Assembly (NCBI GenBank): GCA_020638995.1
Contig: JACKHM010000002.1
Coordinates: forward strand, 2,232,001 to 2,296,000
DNA: 64,000 nucleotides
Direction: 5' to 3'
From: Planctomycetaceae bacterium
GTDB taxonomy: Bacteria > Planctomycetota > Planctomycetia > Pirellulales > Pirellulaceae
This document shows positions 9,878 through 18,970 of the stretch, piece after piece (position 1 is the first letter of the stretch; each line of letters begins with the position of its first letter). The position numbers and the translations under genes are program-made. The notes under the pieces were generated by a model. That model had not been told where the DNA came from, ran no database searches, and was given only the letters and a program-made list of their open reading frames with translations.

Positions 9878-10840
9878 TTAATACGGTGGAATCGGTTGTC
9901 CGTCCGCGCGATGAGTCAGTCGACCGAGGATGTCAGTCGAGATTTGAATGCTGATTGCACGTGTGCTGCCGTCGCCGAGAACAAAATTACAGATTCCCGG
10001 ATGTGCGCTCCCAAAGTTATTTAGGTAGGTGTCGGTGGGAAACCTTGCAATCGGATATCCCGGACCGCCACAGCGAGAGAAGTTCCCAGGGTGATCACCG
10101 TTATATAACGCTCCATCCTCGGGCGAGATACCTTGCCTTGAGGGGCGTACGTGCTTCTCGCCAACGAGAATCGTGTTGCTTGTTCCATCGGTCAAGCTCT
10201 TGAGTGCGGTGCGGCTGCGCCACTGAATTAGCTTCGCGCCGGGAGGCGCAAAGTCCCAAGCTGGAACCGTTGGCGGATCTGTAATCCCGGAACCGAGAAT
10301 GAATGCCCCATTCGAATCCGTCCAATTCCACACACCAGATGGTCCGTACCCCGCGGATGCTGCGTAGTCTCCCAGGACGCCTGGAACATGCGGGCTCGTT
10401 TCGTAAGGCGAGTAGATGTCGTCGCCAGACGTGCTGATGTGCAGCCCGCTCCGGCGCGACGGGCACATGTAGTTTTCGATTGACGTCAGCCGAGCAATAT
10501 CCGGCTGATAATAGTACTTGAGTTGCGGATCCCAACCGGAAAACAGGTTCTCCTGTTCTAGATTTGGCAAAATCAAAAATGCCCACGTCGTATAGTGGTC
10601 ATAGCTTCGCGACGGTGGCAGCGCTCGATACTGATCATGAAACATATGTACTGCCAGCCCAACCTGCTTGAGATGATTCTGGCAACTCATGCGTCGAGCG
10701 GCTTCGCGTGCGGACTGGACCGCCGGTAACAACAACGCGACAAGAATGCCGATGATTGCAATTACGACCAGAAGTTCAACGATCGTAAATGCAGTTCGGT
10801 AATACGCCCGACCTGGATTCAGGCTCCGACGGCGACTCAT
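9878..10840 (-). CDS. DUF1559 protein with type II pseudopilin N-terminus
   Basis: A 320-residue protein from ATG 10840, preceded by a strong AAGGGGGG ribosome-binding sequence. The N-terminus has the prepilin methylation motif RTAFTIVELLVVIAIIG followed by LVALLLPAVQSAREAARR, the hallmark of DUF1559 (SBP_bac_10-type) planctomycete proteins. The mature part contains NHLKQVGLAVHMFHD and the usual C-terminal H-GICNFVLGDGSTRAIS signature. These proteins are highly amplified in Planctomycetota and are thought to be pseudopilins or surface proteins; the precise role is unresolved. The frame extends to 10903, but the SD supports 10840. Confidence 0.93.
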   Translation of the reverse strand: MSRRRSLNPGRAYYRTAFTIVELLVVIAIIGILVALLLPAVQSAREAARRMSCQNHLKQVGLAVHMFHDQYRALPPSRSYDHYTTWAFLILPNLEQENLFSGWDPQLKYYYQPDIARLTSIENYMCPSRRSGLHISTSGDDIYSPYETSPHVPGVLGDYAASAGYGPSGVWNWTDSNGAFILGSGITDPPTVPAWDFAPPGAKLIQWRSRTALKSLTDGTSNTILVGEKHVRPSRQGISPEDGALYNGDHPGNFSRCGGPGYPIARFPTDTYLNNFGSAHPGICNFVLGDGSTRAISIQISTDILGRLTHRADGQPIPPY

Positions 10841-11167
10841 CTCGTTAATCCCCCCCTTAAAAGTTCCATCCCATGAAGATAGCGATTCCGCTCCGTTTAG
10901 CAACTAAATATCTTTACAACCGAACCAACGGCCACGCGGCGCCGAGGAGGGCCAATTGCAATCTTGGTTGCTAGACAGCCGATCCGCGGATGCTCACAAT
11001 AGGGCAGCCAAAATGAATTCATTAGCCCCAAGTTCCCTGCCCCATGTACCTGGATTCGTGGGAATTCAGCCTGAATCACCACACTTTGAACTCTGGCGAG
11101 TTTAGCTACGCCATCCATTTACTACTATTGCACCGCGATTTGCCTTTGCCGACTCCTGGAGCCACTG
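10841..11167. other. Divergent intergenic region
   Basis: This 327-base gap lies between the minus-strand DUF1559 gene and the plus-strand phosphoesterase. It must hold both promoters. No RNA gene, repeat or supported ORF was seen. Confidence 0.45.
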
Positions 11168-12781
11168 ATGGTTACTTATTCAAGAATGTGCGGGTTTGCT
11201 GTCACAACACTCTGCGCGGCGTTACTCACAACCACCAATATTACAGCGCAGAACACGTCGACTCAGCAGAAAGCATCTGGGGTCGTCTTCGAAGACACCA
11301 ACGCAAATCAGCAATTCGACGCAAATGACAAACCTCTGCCGGACGTGCGAGTCTCGAACGGGCGCGATATCGTGCTTACCGATTTAAAAGGCAAGTACGA
11401 GTTGTTGGTCGACGACGATGACATCGTCTTTGTCATCAAGCCTCGGGGCTATCGCACATTGCTTTCCGAAGACAATCTGCCAAAGTTCTACTACATCCAC
11501 AAACCCGCCGGCTCGCCTGCCGCGAAGTTCAAGGGTGTCGAACCGACTGGCGATTTACCACCGTCGATCGATTTTCCCTTGTACAAACAAAGCGAACCGA
11601 ATCAATTTCGAGCTGTGCTGTTCGGCGACCCGCAACCGCGAGATCAGAAAGAAGTCAACTACATTGCCCACGATGTTGTCGAAGAACTGATTGGGACCGA
11701 TGCATCATTTGGTGTGACCTTAGGAGACATCGTCTTCGACGACCTCGACGTGTTCTTTCCCCTCAACAAGACGATCGCGCTGATCGGGATTCCTTGGTAC
11801 AACGTCATCGGCAACCACGATATCAATTTCGATGCCAAGAGTGACGACCAGAGCGATGAGACATTCGAGAGCATTTATGGGCCATCCTACTACTCGTTCG
11901 ATTATGGCCAGGTCCATTTCATCGTGCTTGACGACATCCAGTGGTACTTTCCTACCCCTGGTGGCAAAGGAAGATATCGAGGCGGGTTGGGCGAGCAACA
12001 AATGGAGTTTGTCCGTAATGATCTTACCATGATTCCAGAAGACCAACTCGTCGTACTGATGATGCATGTTCCGTTGGTGGATGTTCATGACCACGCCGAG
12101 TTATATCGCTTGATCGAGAAGCGTCCGTTCTGCATTTCGATCTCTGGCCACACACATCATCACGAGCACCGATTTATTACCAAGGAAGATGGCTGGCAGG
12201 GCCCGGAGCCTCACCATCACATCATCAACGTCACCGTAAGCGGCAGTTGGTGGTCAGGTGCACCAGACGAGCGCGGTATCCCTCACACCGCTATGGCTGA
12301 CGGTGCACCGAACGGCTACTCGATCATTTCCTTCGATGGCACAGAATACCAACTAGATTTCAAAGCCTCCGGACGCTCGGCTGACTACCAGATGCAGATC
12401 CATGCACCCGAAGCTGTCACTATTGACGAATTGAGCGACACCACAATCCATGTGAATGTCTTCAACGGTTCCGAGCGATCCAAAGTGGAGATGCGTGTCG
12501 GCAAGGACGGTGCATGGACGGCGATGGAGCACAAGCGTGAGATCGACCCGCTGTTGCAACGCGTCTTCGACGCCGAAGAGAAAGTGATCGGCGACCCACC
12601 TAATTGGCGCAAGATGTCGGCACCAAAAGGTTCGACGCATCTTTGGAATGCGAAGCTTCCTGCCGATATCGCGGTCGGCACTCACATGATCGAAGTCCGT
12701 GAAACTGACATGCACGGCCGGGTCCACAATTCCCATCGAGTCATGCGTGTGGTGCCAGTCGAAGCAGCGGCGGGCGGGTAA
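11168..12781 (+). CDS. Secreted calcineurin-like metallophosphoesterase
   Basis: A 537-residue protein with a signal peptide (hydrophobic core about residues 8-27). An N-terminal SdrD-like beta domain (GVVFEDTNANQQFDANDKPLPDV) precedes a metallophosphoesterase core with the motif order FGDPQPRD, GDIVFDD, GNHD, MMHVPLVD and SGHTHHHEH. The last metal-binding blocks are intact. A C-terminal beta domain follows from about residue 400. This three-part layout matches the Metallophos_N/Metallophos/Metallophos_C architecture found in exported phosphoesterases. The substrate is not predictable. It converges on the DUF1501 gene with only 20 bases between them. Confidence 0.93.
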   Translation: MVTYSRMCGFAVTTLCAALLTTTNITAQNTSTQQKASGVVFEDTNANQQFDANDKPLPDVRVSNGRDIVLTDLKGKYELLVDDDDIVFVIKPRGYRTLLSEDNLPKFYYIHKPAGSPAAKFKGVEPTGDLPPSIDFPLYKQSEPNQFRAVLFGDPQPRDQKEVNYIAHDVVEELIGTDASFGVTLGDIVFDDLDVFFPLNKTIALIGIPWYNVIGNHDINFDAKSDDQSDETFESIYGPSYYSFDYGQVHFIVLDDIQWYFPTPGGKGRYRGGLGEQQMEFVRNDLTMIPEDQLVVLMMHVPLVDVHDHAELYRLIEKRPFCISISGHTHHHEHRFITKEDGWQGPEPHHHIINVTVSGSWWSGAPDERGIPHTAMADGAPNGYSIISFDGTEYQLDFKASGRSADYQMQIHAPEAVTIDELSDTTIHVNVFNGSERSKVEMRVGKDGAWTAMEHKREIDPLLQRVFDAEEKVIGDPPNWRKMSAPKGSTHLWNAKLPADIAVGTHMIEVRETDMHGRVHNSHRVMRVVPVEAAAGG

Positions 12782-12801
12782 AAGATTGATATCTAACGAT
12801 G

Positions 12802-14190
12802 TTAGGCAATCAGTTCCTTGATTACTTCACCGCCAAACTGTGATAGCTGTTTGAATCGTCCACCGTGGAAGTAGGTTAACTTGTTATCATCGAGTCCGAG
12901 CAAGTGCAGCAAAGTCACATGCACATCCCGAATTGGATGAACGACTTCCACAGCTTCCGCACCGATATCGTCCGTCGCCCCCACCACCGTTCCTTTCCTA
13001 ACGCCACCACCGGCAAACCACATATTCATGGCATCGGCGTTGTGTCCGCGGCCAAGGGATGTAACGCCACCACGGTAGTTGTTATCGGGTGTGCGACCGA
13101 ACTCGCCGGTCCAAACGACCAGGGTGCTGTCTAGTAGTCCACGTCGTTTGAGGTCTTTGATCAACGCAGCGATCGGCTGATCGACGCTCGCGATTCGACT
13201 GGCATGTCCTCGCTCCAAGTAGTCGTGGCTGTCCCAACCTCCGGAAAAGATTTGGACAAAGCGAACTCCTTCCTCGACCAAACGACGTGCCATTAAGCAT
13301 TGCTTGCCAAACGCCTCAGTTTCTTTCCGATCTAACCCATAAGCCTGACGCACGTGCTCCGGCTCGCGATCGATGTCGATAATCCCTGGAACGGCGGTTT
13401 GCATTCGGTAGGCGAGTTCGTAGCTCTCCATGCGTGCCGCAAGTTCCTTGTGTTCTGGATGTTGCTCGGCGTGCTTCGCATTGAGCATCGCGAGTTGGTC
13501 AAGTGCCCGGCGCTGATGCTCGCGAGACTTATAAGCCGGCGGATTCAAGTCCAAGATCGGCGAACCATTTGTGCGAAGCCTTGTGCCCTGGAAATGTGCC
13601 GGGAGAAAACCATTCGTCCAATTCGTAGGGCCCGCTTGCGGCAAAGCCAACTCGGTCATTACGACGTAGCCCGGCAAGTTCTGGTTGGCCGATCCAAGCC
13701 CATAATTGACCCACGCTCCCACAGCTGGATCGCCGCCCAGCCGACTTCCCGTATTCATGTGCAACAGTGCTTCTGGATGGTTCAGCGACTCAGCCTGACA
13801 CCCGCGATAGACACACAGTTCGTCAGCTACCTCGGGGGCTGCTATAAACTGCCACGGTTCGGACATGTCGATACCGCCATTGCCGACCTTTCGCGACTTG
13901 AACGGACTGCCGACATAAAAGCGTTTCCCCGTTTCCAAACCGGCGGTACGCGTGGACTCAGTAATATGCAACTGGTTCAGCTTGATCTTGGGATCAAACG
14001 TATCCATCTGGCTTGGCCCACCCTCCATAAACAACAGGATGCAGGCTTTGGCTTTCGCCGGATGCATGGGAGGCTTTGGGGCAAGCGGCCCTTGCAACTT
14101 CGACTCTGCAGCGAGCAAGTCCGTCAGCGCAATAGCTCCCAACGACGATCCGAGTCCGTAGAGAAAACTGCGACGCGATTGTTCAATCAT
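12802..14190 (-). CDS. DUF1501 protein, Tat-exported
   Basis: A 462-residue DUF1501 family member with sulfatase/alkaline-phosphatase-like fold features. The N-terminus MIEQSRRSFLYGLGSSLGAIALTDLLA is a twin-arginine signal (SRRSFL). Characteristic blocks are ACILLFMEGGPSQMDTFDPK, GWDSHDYLERGHA, VVWTGEFGRTPD and GRGHNADAMNMWFAGGGVRKG. It follows the PSCyt1/DUF1553 gene by 8 bases; this pairing is very common in planctomycetes and implies a joint function in the cell envelope or periplasm, still uncharacterised. An SD-like GAGGTGAGGG precedes the start. All family landmarks appear intact. Confidence 0.95.
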   Translation of the reverse strand: MIEQSRRSFLYGLGSSLGAIALTDLLAAESKLQGPLAPKPPMHPAKAKACILLFMEGGPSQMDTFDPKIKLNQLHITESTRTAGLETGKRFYVGSPFKSRKVGNGGIDMSEPWQFIAAPEVADELCVYRGCQAESLNHPEALLHMNTGSRLGGDPAVGAWVNYGLGSANQNLPGYVVMTELALPQAGPTNWTNGFLPAHFQGTRLRTNGSPILDLNPPAYKSREHQRRALDQLAMLNAKHAEQHPEHKELAARMESYELAYRMQTAVPGIIDIDREPEHVRQAYGLDRKETEAFGKQCLMARRLVEEGVRFVQIFSGGWDSHDYLERGHASRIASVDQPIAALIKDLKRRGLLDSTLVVWTGEFGRTPDNNYRGGVTSLGRGHNADAMNMWFAGGGVRKGTVVGATDDIGAEAVEVVHPIRDVHVTLLHLLGLDDNKLTYFHGGRFKQLSQFGGEVIKELIA

Positions 14191-14198
14191 CCCTCACC

Positions 14199-14681
14199 TC
14201 AATATACATACATGAACTCGTTCGAGTTGAATAGCAACAGGCACACATCTGCCAGCGCTCGTGTTGATGCATCGACCGTCCAGGGCTTTGCATCCGGGAC
14301 GTAATCGTTGTAGACATTCAGCAACTCGATGAACTCAAATGGCTCGCCGGTGAACTCTTCGACCAAGGAACGTGTCACTTGAGTCGGATACTCGACGCTT
14401 TTTGGTGCGTTCTCACGGTGATAGACCAACATTTCGTCGAGGTAGGCGTCCAGGCCTTCTTGTTCTTCCACGGTCGGCACTCTTCCATACGCCAATTGCA
14501 TCGCGCGCCGGACTTGTGACGCACTTTCCTTTCCGATCTCTCCTTGAATGCGCAAGGCGAACGCAATCGATCGGTCGCTCATAGCGTCGCTGTTCATCAG
14601 CGTGAAGGCTTGCGGAGTTACAGCTGCGGAATCTCTTAATTCGCAAGATTCGTTGGGATTCGGTGAGTTCATAATTTCCAA
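14199..14681 (-). pseudogene. C-terminal part of DUF1553 protein after in-frame TGA
   Basis: A 160-residue frame directly downstream of, and in the same reading frame as, the TGA ending the 14682-17111 gene. It begins LEIMNSPNPNESCELRDSA and continues VTPQAFTLMNSDAM, which is the conserved C-terminal portion of DUF1553 that normally follows the RGQADP motif without interruption. It then runs to a normal end at YVY and a stop 8 bases before DUF1501. The frame can start at TTG 14681, but no separate gene is expected here. Either it is expressed only by readthrough, or the gene is broken, or the TGA is a sequence error. Confidence 0.85.
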
Positions 14682-17111
14682 TCACGGATCTGCTTGGCCA
14701 CGAACTCGATAAGCATAAATGGTGCGGCGATTTCGTTCCGCCGGTGTACGTGATGGTTGGTGAGCGGGCGCGATCGAGAACTGAATCATGCGAGGTTGCA
14801 AAGCAACTTCCATGTTGATTTCCGGCATAATCGGTACACCGCCCGCTTCGCGACTCAACTCGCCACTGACGAACAACGTGCTGTCACGCAACTCTTCCGC
14901 AGTCAATCGCCGTGGCGAAAATCGCGCTAACAGCAAATTGTTCGGATCAACCGTTTCCAGCTTCTCCATCTCCGCGTAGCGACCAGAACGCCGGTAAGCC
15001 TCAGAGGACATGATCAACATGTGAAGCCGCTTTACCTTCCAGCCATGCTCGACAAAGTCCGCTGTCAGCCAGTCAAGCAACTCGGGATGCGACGGCTTGC
15101 TGCCTTTCGCGCCAAAATTGTTCGACGTGCGAACGATACCCTGCCCGAAGTGATATTGCCAAACGCGATTCACAATGGACCGCGCAGTAAGCGGATTATC
15201 GTCACTGGCAATCCATGTCGCGAGCGCGAGCCGCCTTCCGCTCAGTTCGTTTGGCAAGACATAAGCATCGTTATCGTTCGCACCGACGGGCAGTCCCGTA
15301 CCACTCAACACTCGCGGCTCTACAGGATTTCCCTTGGCGTCGAGGGCTCCACCCGTGAGGATGAAGCTCGCGGGGCGCCAATCATACTTAATTTGCTTAG
15401 GAACACGGAGCTTGCGATCGTTCTTATAATCGTCTTGGCCGTTGTAGACAGCCTGAGCCATCGGCTCATAGCGTTCCAATCGACGCTCCCAAATCCAGAC
15501 GTCCTGCTCGCGAACCTTCTTAATTCCTTTTTCTTCGGGAGACAAGCCAACGTGGCGTGGCGGCTTCACGTCTTCCGGATCATCTTTGCGCGCATTCTCA
15601 TCCTTGTAGGGCAAATCATGTTCGTCATACCATTTCTTCGCAGCCGTCTCCTGCTTGTCCTGAATCTTCTTTTGCTCCGCCTTGGCATATGCCAGCAGCT
15701 CTTCGACTAAGCGGCGTTTTTCCGCAAACCCGTTGAGGTTCTCCTCGGGAAGGAATTCAGCATCGACTTCGGCAGGTTGAGTCGTAGCGAACGCTGCGTA
15801 CATGCCGTAGTAATCTCGCGTCGGAATCGGATCAAATTTGTGATCGTGACATTTACAACATCGCAGCGGCATAGATAAGAATGCCTGACCTACGTTATGC
15901 ACGAGATCGTCGAGATAAAGCTGTCGAGCCTCGTCCTGTGGAACCATCGCCGTCCCCCACGGCCCCATCCGTAACATGCCGGTCGCAATGGTCGCCTCGG
16001 GATCATTAGGACGCAACTCGTCGCCAGCGACCTGCTCGATGACAAAATCATTAAACGGTTTGTCGTTGTTGAACGAACGAATGACATAGTCGCGATATCG
16101 CCAGGCGTTGGACCTTTCATAGTCGTTCGAGAAACCCGCAGTGTCGGCGTAGCGAACGACGTCCAGCCAATGCTGCCCCCAACGCTCGCCATAGTGCGGG
16201 CTGGCGAGCAGTCGTGTCACCAATTCCTTCCATGCTTGTTGGGAGCCCCTATCCCACGCCTGTTGAAACTCAGCGATCTCGTCCAACGTGGGAGGTAATC
16301 CTGTCAAGTCGTAAGTAGCTCGACGAAGGAGCGTAAGGGAATCGGCCTGCGCGGCCGGCTGAAGTTTCGCGTCAGATAGTTTGCGGTCGATAAAGCTGTC
16401 GATCGGGTGTTTTGAATATCGATTCTCCAACAAGGAATTATGAAGGTCGAATGTTTGAGACGGATCTTCTTCTTCCTTCGTGGAAAGCCCTTGTTCGATA
16501 TTAGAAACGTCACTTCCAACGTGCCCAGGTACCTCGGGTCGCTTTACGGGGCGAAAGGCCCAGATATCTTCCGGCTTGTACCGTCGATAGGTCCATTCGT
16601 CTGCCAAACCACCGCTTGTCGGTACGATCACACCATCTTCATTTTCAATGACGGACCACTCACGTTTGCGGATTCGACTTTGAGTCTCGCCGTTAGGCCA
16701 CGGCGCTCCAGCAACGATCCACCTCCGCACGAATTCGGTTTGCTCCTTCGTCAGGCGATCGTTCTCTTTAGGAGGCATTTCCATGCCTTCCCACAGAACG
16801 GCCAGATATAACGGACTCTCCTGCGGATGCCCGGGAACGATCGACGGCTCCTCGGATTCACCTCCCTTGAGCAGACCATCGCGTGATCGCATATCGAAGT
16901 CACCCTTGATGTCATCCCTGTCATTACCGTGGCAACCAAAGCACTTCTCCTGAACTAGCGGCAACACTTTGAGCGTGAACAGGCGTTCCGCGTTTCGTGT
17001 CACTTGATCGGGCTGCACCGGACCGTCGGCAGGGGCATGACTCACAAGCGAGAAAAGCACAACGAATGTAACCGTACGAGCCACCACTGATCTGTTACTT
17101 CGCTTTGACAT
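14682..17111 (-). CDS. PSCyt1-DUF1549-DUF1553 cytochrome-like protein, interrupted near its C-terminus
   Basis: This part has 809 residues from ATG 17111 (an upstream GTG at 17123 is also in frame). A signal peptide (about residues 1-28) is followed by a planctomycete cytochrome domain with CFGCH (C57-C60-H61) and MPPKENDRLT. DUF1549 follows (HPIDSFIDRKL; LLRRATYDLTGLPPT; QHWLDVVRYADT), then DUF1553 (NRVWQYHFGQGIV; HPELLDWL; AYRRS; SPRRLTAEELRDS). It ends prematurely at RGQADP with TGA (14682-14684), while the rest of DUF1553 continues in the same frame to 14199. Together they would give 970 codons, a normal family length. It sits upstream of DUF1501 and downstream of the ECF/FecR pair. Confidence 0.9.
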   Translation of the reverse strand: MSKRSNRSVVARTVTFVVLFSLVSHAPADGPVQPDQVTRNAERLFTLKVLPLVQEKCFGCHGNDRDDIKGDFDMRSRDGLLKGGESEEPSIVPGHPQESPLYLAVLWEGMEMPPKENDRLTKEQTEFVRRWIVAGAPWPNGETQSRIRKREWSVIENEDGVIVPTSGGLADEWTYRRYKPEDIWAFRPVKRPEVPGHVGSDVSNIEQGLSTKEEEDPSQTFDLHNSLLENRYSKHPIDSFIDRKLSDAKLQPAAQADSLTLLRRATYDLTGLPPTLDEIAEFQQAWDRGSQQAWKELVTRLLASPHYGERWGQHWLDVVRYADTAGFSNDYERSNAWRYRDYVIRSFNNDKPFNDFVIEQVAGDELRPNDPEATIATGMLRMGPWGTAMVPQDEARQLYLDDLVHNVGQAFLSMPLRCCKCHDHKFDPIPTRDYYGMYAAFATTQPAEVDAEFLPEENLNGFAEKRRLVEELLAYAKAEQKKIQDKQETAAKKWYDEHDLPYKDENARKDDPEDVKPPRHVGLSPEEKGIKKVREQDVWIWERRLERYEPMAQAVYNGQDDYKNDRKLRVPKQIKYDWRPASFILTGGALDAKGNPVEPRVLSGTGLPVGANDNDAYVLPNELSGRRLALATWIASDDNPLTARSIVNRVWQYHFGQGIVRTSNNFGAKGSKPSHPELLDWLTADFVEHGWKVKRLHMLIMSSEAYRRSGRYAEMEKLETVDPNNLLLARFSPRRLTAEELRDSTLFVSGELSREAGGVPIMPEINMEVALQPRMIQFSIAPAHQPSRTPAERNRRTIYAYRVRGQADP

Positions 17112-17231
17112 AACTTCTCTCACGTAGTGAAGACGACCTTATCGAACGTCAATTGATCCAGTCGCTTAATCGGAACCGCCCGCACCGCGGCGGTGTGGTG
17201 CGGCTGTCGAAGGTCATGGGGTTATCACTTC

Positions 17232-17335
17232 TTAGGAACACGGGAAAAATAACTTCGGCGAAACCAAAGTAGCCATCACACTCCGTGGGATGATTAGCAG
17301 AAGATATAGCGAAGTTGTTTTTCCCGTGTTCCTTA
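17232..17335. repeat. Large imperfect palindrome with 26-base arms
   Basis: Arms 17232-17257 and 17310-17335 match as reverse complements at 24 of 26 positions and are separated by 52 bases. The core is ggaacacgggaaaaa. The right arm contains the stop codon of the FecR/LamG gene, so the transcript would fold directly after translation ends. It could be a transcript-stabilising or attenuating hairpin within the operon, or a small mobile (MITE/REP-like) element. There is no clear U-run. Confidence 0.8.
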
Positions 17336-18970
17336 GGGTCTGCCGACGTCGTACAATTCTTGGATCTCATCGGCGGATAGGGCAGCGGCAAACAATGCAA
17401 ACTCGTCTAAGCTGCCATTCAGATTTCGAACGGCGAACTTCGGTTGATTTTTTTCCGGAAGCCCCCAGTTGCACAACGATGCATTGCCAATCCGCACGCT
17501 TTCGACCAAATACTCACGGGGGATTGCTTCCTGACTCAGGACTTGGCCGTTTAAGAAGTGAGTCACCTGCATCGCATCGACATCATAAACCGTCGCAACC
17601 ATCAGCCACTGACCGCTCAGCGAGCTGTCCCAAAACTTCGGCGAGTAATAGACATGCTTGTCTAACTCACCTTTCGAACGATCGAACACATCACGCTTTT
17701 TCACCGAGAAGAATAGTCGACCGTCGTCCATGATTTGCCAGTGCGGCTCGCCTTCTTCATGCCCATCAGTCAGAAACAGTGAGTTGTACCAGCGGTCCAG
17801 ACTGTTGATTCTTACCCAGCACAGCAACGTCAACGACTGGTACTCGCCAGGGATAGAAAGACGCACCCGGCTGCCAGCGGGGCTAAAGTCCAACGCACCG
17901 TCAGTCTGACCCCAGCGTCCTGGCGCCGCAACTGCTGCGACAACCGCTCCTTCGCTGCTCGTCACACCACTCCCCAACGCGAGGTTGGGCAAGCGTCTGG
18001 CGGACAAATTGCCGTTGGTGATCTGATAGTAAGCCAACAGCCGTGGATCTTGCCGTAAGCCCACCGTGAACTGCTCCCAGCGATCGAAACGAGCGCTCTG
18101 CTCGACTTGCAATCTTTCCTTCAACTCGCTGACACCCACGAATTCGGAATCCGTCGCAGCAACACTTCGACCGTCCTTTAACCTTCGCAGCGATTCCCCC
18201 TGTTCCATCTTTTGCGGTTCCGCACCTTGAGGCTGCCACTCGATTTCGCCGTCGAGTACATGGACTTCCGATCCCTCGTCATTCACATTCAATGCGAACT
18301 CTGTACCCAAGTCGATGACGTCGCCTTCATCCGTACGAATCCGAAAACCGTGGGCTGGTTCGGGCACGCGCGCGCGAATCTTGCCCCGCGCGACCGCGAC
18401 TTCCATCGGCGACACAACTGAAAATACAGCGTCGCCTTCAACAACGATCGACACGCCACTAAACAATTCCAACTGCACCACTCCCGAAAGCAAGTGCAAC
18501 TCGCCGGTCGACACTAAACTTCCCATGCCCAGCGATTTTGCGGCTCCCCAGACGGCGTCAGCCTGTCCCGAGACTACGGCGAATCCCGTCACCGCATTTT
18601 CCACGCTGCTACTTGCCAGCCCATTGCTTGGATGTTCAGCGGGATGGTGCTGATCTTCTCGTAGTGCAGCGAACTGAAGCCCAAGGGAAATGAATAGTGC
18701 TGCAGCGACGACCGCCATCAAAGAAAATGCCCACCTCCAATACTTGGTCACAGCGGCCGCCTCCTGGGCCGACACAGGCTTACTCGGCAAAGTCGTCAAG
18801 TACTCGCCTGCAACATTTTCTAGAAGCAGCGAAAGCTTGACTCGTTCGTAGTATTCGCGTCGAGCGTTAGAATCGATCGACAACTCCGCTTCGAGCCGCA
18901 GAAAATCCGCATCGGAAATATCTCCGTCCAATAGCGAGTCGATCAGTTGCGTACGCTCATCCGAATTCAT
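17333..18970 (-). CDS. FecR-like anti-sigma/LamG-domain membrane protein
   Basis: A 545-residue protein from ATG 18970. The cytoplasmic N-terminus (about residues 1-75, MNSDERTQLIDSLLDGDISDADFLRLEAEL) resembles planctomycete FecR-type anti-sigma regions. A single membrane helix lies near residues 77-98. A FecR domain follows at about 140-240 (GDAVFSVVSPMEVAVARGKIRARVPEPAHGFRIRT, split across strands; VIDLGTEFALNV). The C-terminal third is a LamG/concanavalin-like domain ending DEFALFAAALSADEIQELYD. Its start overlaps the stop of the ECF sigma gene as ATGA, strongly indicating translational coupling. The likely role is to control that sigma factor in response to an extracellular or periplasmic ligand bound by the LamG domain. 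The longer frame to 19159 overlaps the sigma gene and is rejected. Confidence 0.92.
   Translation of the reverse strand: MNSDERTQLIDSLLDGDISDADFLRLEAELSIDSNARREYYERVKLSLLLENVAGEYLTTLPSKPVSAQEAAAVTKYWRWAFSLMAVVAAALFISLGLQFAALREDQHHPAEHPSNGLASSSVENAVTGFAVVSGQADAVWGAAKSLGMGSLVSTGELHLLSGVVQLELFSGVSIVVEGDAVFSVVSPMEVAVARGKIRARVPEPAHGFRIRTDEGDVIDLGTEFALNVNDEGSEVHVLDGEIEWQPQGAEPQKMEQGESLRRLKDGRSVAATDSEFVGVSELKERLQVEQSARFDRWEQFTVGLRQDPRLLAYYQITNGNLSARRLPNLALGSGVTSSEGAVVAAVAAPGRWGQTDGALDFSPAGSRVRLSIPGEYQSLTLLCWVRINSLDRWYNSLFLTDGHEEGEPHWQIMDDGRLFFSVKKRDVFDRSKGELDKHVYYSPKFWDSSLSGQWLMVATVYDVDAMQVTHFLNGQVLSQEAIPREYLVESVRIGNASLCNWGLPEKNQPKFAVRNLNGSLDEFALFAAALSADEIQELYDVGRP

Noticed and set aside
13354..14304. 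A 316-codon plus-strand frame across the DUF1501 gene
   Set aside because: Opposite strand of a well-supported gene; low-complexity basic composition.
14682..14684. TGA read as selenocysteine or as a reassigned codon
   Set aside because: Other genes use TGA as a normal stop, and no convincing SECIS-like structure was seen just downstream; retained only as a check.
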